Source: Mesobacillus persicus (lineage in GTDB: Bacteria > Bacillota > Bacilli > Bacillales > Cytobacillaceae). Taken from it: a stretch of 48,300 nucleotides of DNA. Position 1 is the first letter of the stretch. Every line of letters begins with the position of its first letter. The translations under genes and the position numbers were made by a program. Below the pieces are notes generated by a model, which did not search any database, was not told the origin of the DNA, and saw only the letters and a program-made list of their open reading frames with translations. The DNA is taken from assembly GCF_900109925.1 (NCBI RefSeq), contig NZ_FOBW01000025.1:1-48300 (forward strand). The letters run 5' to 3'. This document shows positions 17,450 through 26,099 of this stretch, one piece after another.

Positions 17450-18565
17450 ATGAAAGTAACAGCTGCAGTTGTGAATGGAGTAAATGAAGATTACCAACTT
17501 GAACAATTAACACTTGGAGAACTTTATCCTGATGAAGTCGTCGTTAAGATGGTTGCTTCTGGCATTTGTCATTCAGATGAGGCACTACGCGTGGGTGACG
17601 CGGAATACCCGCTGCCTGCCGTATTGGGGCATGAGGGTGCAGGGATTGTTGAAAGAATCGGGAGTGCTGTTAAAGATTTTGCAGTAGGAGATCAAGTTGT
17701 GATGTCATACAATTACTGTGGTACTTGTCCGAGCTGCCGTACTGGACATCCTTCATCTTGTAATCAATGGACAGGCTTAAATATGAGTGGGGCACGTACA
17801 GATGGTAGCCATACTTTCTTTAAGGAAGATGGGACACCTGTCTCAAATTTTTTCACGCAAAGTTCATTCTCTACACACACCATTGTACATACAAATAACT
17901 TAATCAAAGTGGATCCCGAAGCAGATTTACGTCTAATTGGGCCGCTTGGTTGTGGATTTTTAACAGGTTGTGGCACAGTAGTTAACGGTCTAAAACCAAG
18001 AGTTGGTTCATCCATTGCAGTTTTTGGCACAGGAGCTGTCGGGCTCGGGGCACTCATGACAGGAAAGATTGAAGGGTGTTCCACAATTATTGCGATCGAT
18101 ATTCATGACTCTCGTTTAGAAACAGCCAAGGAACTTGGTGCAACACATACGATTAATAGTAGAACAGAGAATTTAGCAGAACGTATAGCAGAAATTACAG
18201 ATGGCTTAGGGGTGGACTATTCAATCGATACGACAGGTGTTTCAGCTGTTATGAAAGCATCAGTCGAAGTACTAGCGATCGGTGGGATTGCCGCACCTGT
18301 AGCTGTAACACCAAACTCTATTGAGATCAATACTTTCATGGACTTAGTCCTAGCTAATCGCAAGCTAATCGGGGTCTTAATGGGTGATGCAGTACCACAA
18401 ATTGAGATTCCTAAGCTGATTCAATTTCATAAGGAAGGTAAATTCCCTTTTGATAAATTGGTAAAGTACTATAAATTTAGCGAAATTAACCAAGCAGCTG
18501 CTGACTCAAATAATGGTCAAACGATTAAGCCAATATTAATAATTGACGAAGACTATCGAAAGTAG
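17450..18565 (+). CDS. Zinc-dependent alcohol dehydrogenase (MDR family)
   Basis: A 371-aa protein. Start ATG 17450 follows the ribosome site GAGGGGGGA; the TTG one codon earlier is unlikely. Catalytic zinc ligands are C in SGICHSDE (about 38) and H in LGHEGAG (about 62), with the conserved C of the PLGCG segment (about 165). The structural-zinc lobe has four Cys in YCGTCPSCRTGHPSSC. The NAD(P)-binding Rossmann motif is GTGAVGLG (about 187-194), and the acidic end of strand 2 (IAIDIH) suggests NAD preference. The overall pattern is nearest the aryl/benzyl-alcohol dehydrogenase type. It interconverts alcohols and aldehydes in the cytoplasm; the substrate is not known. It is monocistronic, ending before repeats and a terminator. 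Confidence 0.9.
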   Translation: MKVTAAVVNGVNEDYQLEQLTLGELYPDEVVVKMVASGICHSDEALRVGDAEYPLPAVLGHEGAGIVERIGSAVKDFAVGDQVVMSYNYCGTCPSCRTGHPSSCNQWTGLNMSGARTDGSHTFFKEDGTPVSNFFTQSSFSTHTIVHTNNLIKVDPEADLRLIGPLGCGFLTGCGTVVNGLKPRVGSSIAVFGTGAVGLGALMTGKIEGCSTIIAIDIHDSRLETAKELGATHTINSRTENLAERIAEITDGLGVDYSIDTTGVSAVMKASVEVLAIGGIAAPVAVTPNSIEINTFMDLVLANRKLIGVLMGDAVPQIEIPKLIQFHKEGKFPFDKLVKYYKFSEINQAAADSNNGQTIKPILIIDEDYRK

Positions 18566-18653
18566 GTACAGGTTACTGTCCTAATTCGAAACTGAAGGAA
18601 GGTACCTGTCCCATCTCGGGACAGGTACCGGTTTTCAGTGACCCTTGTCCCAA
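18566..18653. repeat. GGGACAGG-type repeat cluster (family A)
   Basis: GGTACAGGTTACTGTCC, then GGTACCTGTCCC and GGGACAGGTACC...CTTGTCCC. It starts directly after the dehydrogenase stop codon. Confidence 0.65.
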
Positions 18654-18677
18654 GAAAGAAGGATTAAATAGCTGAAA

Positions 18678-18737
18678 GGAAAAAGTAACACCCCTTTACC
18701 CTTTGGTCGGGTGCGGGGCGGTTACTTTTTTCTTTTG
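18678..18737 (+). terminator. Strong terminator-like hairpin after the dehydrogenase gene
   Basis: AAAAAGTAAC (18680-18689) pairs with GTTACTTTTT (18721-18730), with CCCC/GGGG further inside and a T-run afterwards. Related hairpins or half-hairpins containing GGTCG...GGCGGTT occur at 25915-25955 and 32922-32975. Confidence 0.75.
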
Positions 18738-18986
18738 TGACAATCATTATGATCATTGTAAACACTCTAATTAATAAGATAGAAACGCTACAGATATTGC
18801 TTCATATGCATGATTTCCCCACCTCCCTTCTTTCGGGAGATGGTCAACCGCCCATTCGCCTAAGCATTAGGCACCAAGCGAAAACTCTTCTGTATAAACT
18901 ATGAAAATGCTGACCATAATTAAACTATAGTTAATAGTTTTGGAATATGGGAGAAATGTTTTTTGATATAAAGGAGAGGGTTAACT
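18738..18986. other. Short intergenic region
   Basis: Nothing recognised except a short palindromic GCCTAAGCATTAGGC near 18858-18872. Confidence 0.4.
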
Positions 18987-19172
18987 GTGAGCAAAGAGGA
19001 ATTGAATAAGATGATGGCGATAAAAGAGATGGATTTAGAGGAGTGCCAGCTGGAGCTTAATAGTCGTTATTACCCTGCGATAGTTAGAGTTGCCATGATG
19101 AATTATATAACCATTCTAGAAGAACAATTGAAACATTATAACGAACTTATCAAAAGAGAAGGAATTGCTTGA
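18987..19172 (+). CDS. Small hypothetical protein, helical
   Basis: A 61-aa frame from GTG 18987, preceded by the ribosome site GGAGAGGG at good spacing. The protein is predicted helical, acidic then basic (MSKEELNKMMAIKEMDLEE ... EEQLKHYNELIKREGIA), with no membrane segment or cysteines. Size and helical pairing recall Spo0E-type phosphatases, but the SQELD motif of that family is absent, so no family is assigned. It stands alone. Confidence 0.55.
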   Translation: MSKEELNKMMAIKEMDLEECQLELNSRYYPAIVRVAMMNYITILEEQLKHYNELIKREGIA

Positions 19173-19220
19173 TTACATTAGAAAAGGGTTGTTCTTCTAC
19201 CCCTTAAATAAATTTTTTCA

Positions 19221-19288
19221 TATGTCTCGCCAAAACTCGGGGGTAACAGGGAGATAACCAATGCGAGTGGGGATCAGACCCCACTTGC
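19221..19288. repeat. Family-B repeat copy 2 with GC hairpin
   Basis: CTCGCCAAAACTCGGGGGTAACAG (family B) followed by GCGAGTGGGG (19263-19272), which pairs with CCCCACTTGC (19279-19288) with one mismatch. It lies just after the stop of the DUF1097 gene and could double as its terminator, although the T-run is weak. Confidence 0.55.
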
Positions 19289-19308
19289 TCGTCCTTCTTT
19301 CTCTTTGT

Positions 19309-19797
19309 TCAATGCTTCACCTTATTCGTGACCATTTGCTCATGTTTTGGAAAGATTCTCTGGCTCCATATTGAAAAAACTTCTCCAAGTTTAGTACATG
19401 AGAATCCGAGTACAGCCCCACATAATAGAGAGAGCACCAGAATGAACCATTCCCCATTCGCAGCAAACGTCGCAAAACACCCCATAAAGATTCCCGGCGT
19501 GTAATTAATCGGCACTACTTTTGCACCCAAAATGCACATGAGACAAGTAACAAGCCCGCTGAAAACAGCAGCCCCATTCGGTATTCCCGTTATATTCGTT
19601 AAAACTATAATTAACATACCACAACCTACTCCCGCGATATTACAAAGCATCGCTTTTGTCATATCTTTGCTGCCGCCAGCGCCGAGGGTAAAATACGTGG
19701 TACACCCAGCAAACCCTGCCCAGCCCAACAAGCCCAGGGGCGTAGAAATGAAGGTCCATAATCCACACAACAGACCCGTTGCTAATACACTAGCCAT
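19309..19797 (-). CDS. DUF1097 membrane protein (YcdZ-like)
   Basis: A 162-aa protein with AGGAGGT upstream of ATG 19797. It has four to five hydrophobic helices rich in Gly, Ala and Cys (LATGLLCGLWTFISTPLG, GWAGFAGCTTYFTLGAGG, YTPGIFMGCFATFAANGEW). The PLG...GWAGFAGCTTYF and NYTPGIFMGCFATFA segments match DUF1097, an inner-membrane family of unknown substrate. The length is normal for the family. It is monocistronic. Confidence 0.8.
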   Translation of the reverse strand: MASVLATGLLCGLWTFISTPLGLLGWAGFAGCTTYFTLGAGGSKDMTKAMLCNIAGVGCGMLIIVLTNITGIPNGAAVFSGLVTCLMCILGAKVVPINYTPGIFMGCFATFAANGEWFILVLSLLCGAVLGFSCTKLGEVFSIWSQRIFPKHEQMVTNKVKH

Positions 19798-19886
19798 TTT
19801 TTACCTCCTTCTAATGAACAATTACTATTGTAAAATACTGAGCATAAAAATCAATACAAATTCTCATATCATTTTATATCTTCATA

Positions 19887-19908
19887 TCTTTAGCGCTCAC
19901 AAGGTAAT
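19887..19908. repeat. Short dispersed repeat, copy 1
   Basis: TCTTTAGCGCTCACAAGGTAAT. The same 22-mer with two changes occurs at 38708-38729 next to the ComK-like cassette. Confidence 0.5.
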
Positions 19909-20030
19909 TTAATCCAATAAAAAGGAATGTAAATAAACTCATACAATATTTCACAATAATTTTCGAACTGTACACAGGGGACACACCCTGGTCAAAACAT
20001 ATCCTAGAATAATGTATTAGATAAAAGAAT

Positions 20031-20067
20031 AAGCCGTATAATCGATAAAAATATCGATATACGGCTA
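20031..20067 (-). terminator. Hairpin terminator of the GTPase/coiled-coil operon
   Basis: AGCCGTATAATCGAT (20032-20046) pairs with ATCGATATACGGCT (20053-20066) with one bulge. It lies 33 bp after the last gene of the minus-strand operon, with a T-rich sequence following on that strand. Confidence 0.65.
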
Positions 20068-20099
20068 TTCCTGATGCATACCAGGAAGGTACGCTTTTT

Positions 20100-20534
20100 T
20101 CAATCACAGGCACTGTTCACATGTTGAATTCTAAGTAACCTCGTAATACCCTTGTTCATTTTTTCGATGTATCCCTTTAGATTAGAAATGAAAATATCCC
20201 GAACCCTAGAGTTTTCCTTTATTTCTAATGCGAAGAATTTTTTAGTGTACTCATAAATATTCCTTTGAACTATACTTGGAAAAAGACTTGATGGAAGTTC
20301 GAATTTTAAAGCACTATCGATTAATAGCTTTTCCAGGTTTGCGACCCTGTCTTGAACAAAATCAACATTAGGAGTAATTAGCAGGCTAATTTCATTAAAC
20401 TCTTGAGGAAATGGCTCTGCCGGGTTGTCACATTTTTTGATAGTCTTTAATTTCTCCTCTATATCTTCTTCTAATTGTTCAACGGCTTTTTTTAAGGTAA
20501 TTAGGTCGTCTTTCGCGTCAGCATAACGATCCAT
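20100..20534 (-). CDS. Small coiled-coil protein, last gene of GTPase operon
   Basis: A 144-aa, charged, helical protein. Residues 1-35 are strongly coiled-coil (LITLKKAVEQLEEDIEEKLK), and a helical C-terminal part follows. It has no membrane segment and no known motif. No strong ribosome site is visible. The gene starts 81 bp after the tail-anchored coiled-coil gene and precedes the terminator at 20031-20067. Its role is probably as a partner of the upstream GTPases, from gene order only. Confidence 0.65.
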   Translation of the reverse strand: MDRYADAKDDLITLKKAVEQLEEDIEEKLKTIKKCDNPAEPFPQEFNEISLLITPNVDFVQDRVANLEKLLIDSALKFELPSSLFPSIVQRNIYEYTKKFFALEIKENSRVRDIFISNLKGYIEKMNKGITRLLRIQHVNSACD

Positions 20535-20615
20535 ATTGTTACAAGAATACTGACATCCTTATTAATAAAAAGAATTTACGTAATCAGGAAAAAAAGATTG
20601 CGCTCATTTGCTGCT

Positions 20616-21458
20616 TCACAAAATAACCCCAACACCAATGCCTATCCCCTGTAAAACAATGACACCGATTAATAATTTCAATTGTAAGCGATTTCTTTTT
20701 TCTAAAGCTGCAATATTTTCTTCCTGTGATTCTTTGAAGCGACTTAGTATAGTTGTCACGTTCTGGGTTAGTTCCTGCTCACGTATGACTAGCGTGGTGT
20801 CTAGTTTCCTCTCTTGAGTCTTAAATTCTTTAGAGTAAGATTCTAATAAACCTTGCAACTTACCAACAAATTCAAGTTGTTGATTTATGTAAAGGACCAT
20901 ATGTTGTTGTAGCCCTTGTACCTCTTCCTCTACAAATTTTACATACCGGTTATTTTGTTCAAGGTGATCTTTATTGGATTGGTTGACAACAGTTAATTCC
21001 TGAATAAATCTTTTTGTAGAATTGCCAAGCTGTTCAACATTGGTTTTAAGCGAAAGGTCTATTTCTGTATATTTAGCATGTAAATCTTGTTCAACCTTTT
21101 GCTGCATACACTGCAATGTAGTAATCATTTGCTTTATTCGTTCATAACTACCCTCAAGAAGACTTCTCTCTGCTTCAATAAAGGAAAAATTTGCAGCTTT
21201 AATTTCTTCTAAATTTTCGGTAATGTCTTTATTTAATTTTTCTTTATTGTTATCACTTGCTCGTAGTAAAGCTTGAGCAGAATTAATTGTTTTTTTCGAC
21301 TGCTCTTTAAAAGACTCCTCTAAATAATCAGAAGTTGAATTTAGTTCATCTAAAAAACCTTCAATCTCTGCCTTTAAATCATCTAAAAACACCTCATTAT
21401 TAAGCCTCTTTAAATCTGATACAGCCTCAAAATATTTATCTTTAGTTGGTAAAGTCAT
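20616..21458 (-). CDS. Tail-anchored coiled-coil protein of GTPase operon
   Basis: A 280-aa protein, almost entirely alpha-helical and charged (coiled coil about 1-250). It ends in one hydrophobic helix with glycines (LKLLIGVIVLQGIGIGVGVI) that reaches the C-terminus. The pattern is a cytoplasmic rod held to the membrane by its tail. Its ATG overlaps the stop of the 626-aa GTPase gene by 4 bp (ATGA type), so translation is coupled. I know no named family; it may be a membrane adaptor or sensor for the GTPases. Confidence 0.75.
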   Translation of the reverse strand: MTLPTKDKYFEAVSDLKRLNNEVFLDDLKAEIEGFLDELNSTSDYLEESFKEQSKKTINSAQALLRASDNNKEKLNKDITENLEEIKAANFSFIEAERSLLEGSYERIKQMITTLQCMQQKVEQDLHAKYTEIDLSLKTNVEQLGNSTKRFIQELTVVNQSNKDHLEQNNRYVKFVEEEVQGLQQHMVLYINQQLEFVGKLQGLLESYSKEFKTQERKLDTTLVIREQELTQNVTTILSRFKESQEENIAALEKRNRLQLKLLIGVIVLQGIGIGVGVIL

Positions 21459-23335
21459 AAGGTATTATCCTCCACAGTATCCAGTGAATTAATGATTAAT
21501 TGACCATCCTTTACAAGGTGTTGAAGATACCTTAATGCCAGCCATTTCTCCTCAGGAAGACCATAGAGGCACTTCTGTTGTAATCGTTCCTTATATAGAA
21601 GCCAATGCTTTATAAAGTATTGCTGAAGCTGACGGGCATGTAGGCAATCTTCTTCCCATCTTTGGCGCAACTTTATATGTTCTTCATTAAGCTCTGCTAA
21701 TTGCACCTTTACCTTTTTAATCTCTAAAGTCATATTATTTAGATCTTGTTCATATAGATCTTTAATCTGAGATATTTCCTTGTTTAGTTCATCTACCTGT
21801 TCATTAATGGTTCCAAGTTTTTCAGAAAGATTATTTGAGTAAATTTCATGGACATGTTCCAGCCACCTTACACAAGATTCTCGAACACTGAATAGCTCCT
21901 TGAAATACTTACGGTCAGTCCAAAACTTATTAATTATGGAGTTAATTCCATATACTGGAGCCACATCAACCAAGGTCAATTCATCCATACCATCAACTCT
22001 TAGGCCCTTCATGCTCCAATTAATTTCCCTTATCTTCTTGTTCAATAAAACTTCTGTTTGATATTGAAAGTGAACAGCAGCTTGATTGATTACACTTGCA
22101 TATCGATTCGTAAAATCAGCGGGGATTTTATTTTCTATCTCCTTGTCTATCGAAAACTCTTTTAAACGAATCTGCTCCTGTGAAATTGTCAACCTTACTT
22201 TATTCAAGGACCGGATTCTTTCTTCTTGAGGTCTTATTTTATCAGCTATTTTGGTATAGGTATTTCTCATTGCTCTCAAATTATCAAGCCGAGCCTTTAT
22301 CATCTGTATCCGTAATTCACTCTCCTCTAATTCTACTTTGCTATCCAATTCCGCCTCTCTGTAAAGTTTAGTTAAGAATGAAAAAGACAACTTATTGAAA
22401 TCAGTACTTGCAAAATCATTTATTAACTTATCCATTATCTCTTGTACAATTACTTTAACTCTTTGGTAAACTATACCCTTAAGACCACGGATTCTTTTCA
22501 TGGAGACCCCGATTTCTACTGGATAAATAATCTCATTAAAATCTGTATCAACATTCATTTCAGCAGCTAAAAGCTTTGCATAGTAATCTATTAAATCACT
22601 TCCCTGACAGATTTTATTCTGTTGTATATCCTTCATGACCGAGTCTAGTGTTGTCGCACGTGTTAAAATAACTCGGTAGTTTTGCGGATGATCATGCCAC
22701 CTTCTTAAATCTTTTAGAGTAAATTGCGCAAATGCCTTAATATCAGCCGCATCATTTACTAACAGACACAGCTCTGTAAGCGGCATCCAATGCTTTATGC
22801 ACTGTTGGACATGCTCTACCTCATTTTCCTCAGCTGACTCCACTCCAGGTAAATCTACAATTTCAATTGAAATCTCCCGTTCTCCAAATAAATGCTTCGG
22901 GATTGCAATGATAACTGGTTCGACCGAGTAGTCTTGACCATTTTCTATCCGTTGTCTTAATTTATACATGGCAAGCTCAAGGTCCTGCTCGTTAATATCA
23001 GATAAGATTTCATTATTCGGAAATTTCACATGGTAATTGTCGTCCGGTGATTGAATGTATTTTGTTACTGTTACCGTAGACGATTCACCAATTGCTCTTG
23101 TCCCACGTAGAAATTCTGAAACCACTAATAACTCTTCTTCTCTAATTCCTAAAAGGGCTAGTATTAACGTTGTTTTACCTACTTGGGTTGGCCCGTAAAC
23201 AGAAATCGTTAATTCTTTCTTGTCGGTATCTAACGATTTAACATCAAGCATTTGAAAACGATTCAAAAAGTCCCTTTTGGCGTTAAACGCCCATTGATAC
23301 CGCTTCTCTTGAAAATCAATGAATGTATGGAGCAT
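21455..23335 (-). CDS. P-loop GTPase, dynamin-like, of GTPase operon
   Basis: A 626-aa protein. G1 is GPTQVGKTT (48-56) and G3 is DLPG (161-164) followed by VESAEENE. At the expected G4 position the sequence is ILTRATTLD (about 223-231) instead of NKxD, so guanine specificity is uncertain. Residues about 330-600 are long helices and coiled coils. There is no clear membrane helix. The gene overlaps the upstream GTPase gene by 20 bp and the downstream coiled-coil gene by 4 bp. The layout resembles bacterial dynamin-like or septin/GIMAP-like operons, including LeoABC/Eleos-type loci, but that link is inference from architecture. Confidence 0.75.
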   Translation of the reverse strand: MLHTFIDFQEKRYQWAFNAKRDFLNRFQMLDVKSLDTDKKELTISVYGPTQVGKTTLILALLGIREEELLVVSEFLRGTRAIGESSTVTVTKYIQSPDDNYHVKFPNNEILSDINEQDLELAMYKLRQRIENGQDYSVEPVIIAIPKHLFGEREISIEIVDLPGVESAEENEVEHVQQCIKHWMPLTELCLLVNDAADIKAFAQFTLKDLRRWHDHPQNYRVILTRATTLDSVMKDIQQNKICQGSDLIDYYAKLLAAEMNVDTDFNEIIYPVEIGVSMKRIRGLKGIVYQRVKVIVQEIMDKLINDFASTDFNKLSFSFLTKLYREAELDSKVELEESELRIQMIKARLDNLRAMRNTYTKIADKIRPQEERIRSLNKVRLTISQEQIRLKEFSIDKEIENKIPADFTNRYASVINQAAVHFQYQTEVLLNKKIREINWSMKGLRVDGMDELTLVDVAPVYGINSIINKFWTDRKYFKELFSVRESCVRWLEHVHEIYSNNLSEKLGTINEQVDELNKEISQIKDLYEQDLNNMTLEIKKVKVQLAELNEEHIKLRQRWEEDCLHARQLQQYFIKHWLLYKERLQQKCLYGLPEEKWLALRYLQHLVKDGQLIINSLDTVEDNTL

Positions 23336-25439
23336 TTCTAAACGCTAACTCCTGCAATTTTCCGCACGTTAATTGTAAACGATGCAAACGGCCCTCTAAC
23401 TCCTCAAATAATCCAAATGTTTCATTTGTACCACGCCTCTTATGGTACGCTTGCACTAGCTTTTCCTCCATCTCTTCTAGGATGTTTTCAATCATTGCAA
23501 CCGTGGACTCTCTCTGTATTGAAGCAACTGTATTGAATGTTTCCTTCGCATATATACTTCTTTCAAATTTATACTTTTCAATTCGCTGAGCCCCCTGATT
23601 TACCGCTAAACCTGTGCCTACAGCACCAACGATTGCTAAACCTATAGGTGTTGCTGCAGCTGAGGAAGCACCCAAAGCCGTTAGAATACTAGTTAGTGCG
23701 CCAAACGAATTGAAGGTACCGTCAATCGCATCAATTCCAAAAAAGACAGCTGCTCCTTTAATAACATTTGACGTTGAAAGTGATAAATTATTAATATCGT
23801 CTGTAATTTTATGTGCTTCTTCTAAAATATTTCTTATAAGCTTCTCATCTAACTGCTCTCTTGACTTTTGTAAGGCTTCATTTTCATAAACTAGACTTGC
23901 TACAAGCATCTCTTGTGCAATCCCTACAGCTATTATAGGAAGAACTTCTAAATCTTGCGGAGTAATGGTTATATCCTCATTTTCCGGATTTAAATAGCGT
24001 TCAATGTTAGATAAGGATTTAGTTATGATATCATTACTTAGTGATAATTCATTCGAACCACTCTTCGGCTGATCCAAATATAGATGCTTGTTTGTATCTT
24101 CTAGTTTTATAGTTGCCTCCTTGATATAGTTTTCTAAACTATAAATAACCTTTTTTTCAGCTTCATAACTACTTTCTCCGTGCCAGATCTCTCGAAGGTC
24201 CTCTCTTAGCTGTATTCTTTGTTCAAAAGTCATTTCTTTCATGAAATTAGCTTTAAACTTTAGCCAAACCCCAAGCTGTTCACCTTTTAATTTCTGGTCC
24301 ATTTTGTCACTGCACTTACCTGCATGATTCGTTAGGACTTTCTCGATTTCATTATTTGCCTTAGCGACAACTCTTTTTCTATAAGAATTAAAAGCCTCAG
24401 TGATTTCGTTAATGTTATTGCCTTTATTACTGTTAGACTCAATGAATTGAAGCTGTTGACTCAATGCCTCATGTTTTAGCTCTTCCTCAAGATCTACGAT
24501 TAATCCATCTAAAGACGAGGCTAAATCCATCAGTGTATCTAGTTGCTTTTGATAGCCAGCGGTAGTTGTTAACCCATATTTTATTATTGCATCCACGATC
24601 AGCTGTGAAGCACTATTAATCTCCTCCGCAATCCCTGTGAATGTAATCCTGTCCTGTTCTTCTGCAGCAACATCAAATTTTGCACTAATGCTATCTCGAA
24701 TTGTTTTACGCTGCTCCTCCTCAAGTTCTTCCGCAAAGGACAAAACAAAAATAGGAGCGTTTTCCTTATACGCACGACTAATTTTATCTAAAAGTAACTG
24801 CTGTGGTTTCTGTGCCAGCTTTTTATGATTCACCACTAAAACAGCAGATGTAGATAGTGTTAAAAACAACTCTAAATATTTCTGAGATTTCTCCTGCTTA
24901 TTCCGTTCAAAACCTGGTAACAACGCTAGTGATATATCCGTATTGAAATGCTTTTGAGGTACTAGTACCTCAAGCCATTGTTCATTTTCCTCATAATCAC
25001 GCGACTTTGCATTTAACTCTTCTAAAGTAATCTCTATATCCTCTAACTCATATAAGCCCGATACTTTATTAGGTACAGCTTTACGTACAAAATATGTTGG
25101 ATGGATAATTCCTTTTTTTTCAGTAAACAATACAGGGATAATTTCCCCCACACCTGGTGTTGATGGCAGGAGGTCATCAGGTAAATCATACAAATCACGG
25201 ACTAGCTTCGTTTTCCCGACACCCTGCAAGCCTGTAATTGATACAATCCGACGGTCCTGGATAAGCTTTGCCATATTTAACTTCACAAAGATCTCATCCA
25301 TCTTTTCTAGTATTTCATTAAATCTCTTTGATCTCGTAACTCTTCTAGATTTTCCAATCACTACATTCAATTCTTTTTGTAACTGTTCAATAAATACTGT
25401 TGGACTTTCCCCTAAAGATTGAACCTCAATTTTTTGCAT
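23316..25439 (-). CDS. P-loop dynamin-like NTPase with hydrophobic hairpin, first gene of operon
   Basis: I start at the ATG complementary to 25437-25439, where AGGGTGG stands eight bases upstream; this gives 707 aa. The G1 motif is GLQGVGKT (about 70-77). The G3 region is degenerate (LALLPGFER, without the Asp of DxxG) and no NKxD is evident. This is either a divergent GTPase or a regulatory partner of the next GTPase. A helical region is followed by a hydrophobic stretch about 565-625 (GALTSILTALGASS, PIGLAIVGAVGTGLAVN), which resembles a membrane paddle. It heads the operon; A+T-rich sequence with TATAAT-like boxes lies upstream near 25500-25530. Confidence 0.75.
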   Translation of the reverse strand: MQKIEVQSLGESPTVFIEQLQKELNVVIGKSRRVTRSKRFNEILEKMDEIFVKLNMAKLIQDRRIVSITGLQGVGKTKLVRDLYDLPDDLLPSTPGVGEIIPVLFTEKKGIIHPTYFVRKAVPNKVSGLYELEDIEITLEELNAKSRDYEENEQWLEVLVPQKHFNTDISLALLPGFERNKQEKSQKYLELFLTLSTSAVLVVNHKKLAQKPQQLLLDKISRAYKENAPIFVLSFAEELEEEQRKTIRDSISAKFDVAAEEQDRITFTGIAEEINSASQLIVDAIIKYGLTTTAGYQKQLDTLMDLASSLDGLIVDLEEELKHEALSQQLQFIESNSNKGNNINEITEAFNSYRKRVVAKANNEIEKVLTNHAGKCSDKMDQKLKGEQLGVWLKFKANFMKEMTFEQRIQLREDLREIWHGESSYEAEKKVIYSLENYIKEATIKLEDTNKHLYLDQPKSGSNELSLSNDIITKSLSNIERYLNPENEDITITPQDLEVLPIIAVGIAQEMLVASLVYENEALQKSREQLDEKLIRNILEEAHKITDDINNLSLSTSNVIKGAAVFFGIDAIDGTFNSFGALTSILTALGASSAAATPIGLAIVGAVGTGLAVNQGAQRIEKYKFERSIYAKETFNTVASIQRESTVAMIENILEEMEEKLVQAYHKRRGTNETFGLFEELEGRLHRLQLTCGKLQELAFRNAPYIH

Positions 25440-26099
25440 TAGTGACACCACCCTTTTAAGCTTTTTACTAGCAGCTGAATTTCAATAAAAAGGCTAACAT
25501 TATAATTCTAGTATATTATAAAGTTTGAATTTTTTAATTAGTTAAATCGCTTAAGTCCACCCAAAAGTTATTTTTTTCTAAAAAAATAATGCAGAACCTC
25601 TGCATTTTCATTTTCTGCAAAGTCCTGCATTAATTTCTGTACCATTTTGTTAAGGGAACCTATTACCAATCACTCTTTATTTATCTCATCAATCGATATA
25701 TTTCGTTTCGTATGTTTGGTATGAGGACATTACTTATCACTTCTCTTTACTATCCCAATGATTGATAGAGGAATATACATCAGATTAAAAGATAAGCGGA
25801 AATGGCCCAATGAAGTTCCTTATTCTTTTTCTCTAAAATTAAACCGATGATGGAATACGTAGATTAAGCCCAACAAAATAAAATATAGAATGTTAGATGA
25901 ATCATAACTAACCTTTAGTCGGGCGGCGGCCGGTTACCTTTTTCTATTTGTAAATCCATTAACCCACCTTCTGCTTTATGTAGTTGCTACTATGATTGTG
26001 GCGCCTGTATATGCGAAAATCTTTTAAAATCCAATCTCCATTTATACAAATCTCAACAAATATCGGGCGTGCCAGGCACCTCAACACCGGCACCTAAAG
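25440..26099. other. Intergenic region with partial terminator and family-B repeat
   Basis: It contains the presumed operon promoter region (TATAAT-like sequences near 25500-25530, minus strand), a GGTTACCTTTTTC half-hairpin at 25930-25950 like the one at 18720, and a family-B repeat. No gene is recognised. Confidence 0.4.
26044..26095. repeat. Family-B extragenic repeat, copy 3
   Basis: TACAAATCTCAACAAATATC followed by GGGCGTGCCAGGCACC and a second CCGGCACC. It abuts the stop codon of the G5-domain lipoprotein gene. Confidence 0.7.

Noticed and set aside
19874-20113. 79-aa minus-strand frame with hydrophobic stretches
   Set aside because: It crosses the operon terminator hairpin and overlaps the 144-aa gene; no ribosome site.
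25560-26040. Small genes in the gap after the GTPase operon
   Set aside because: All frames are short, lack ribosome sites and are broken by stops.
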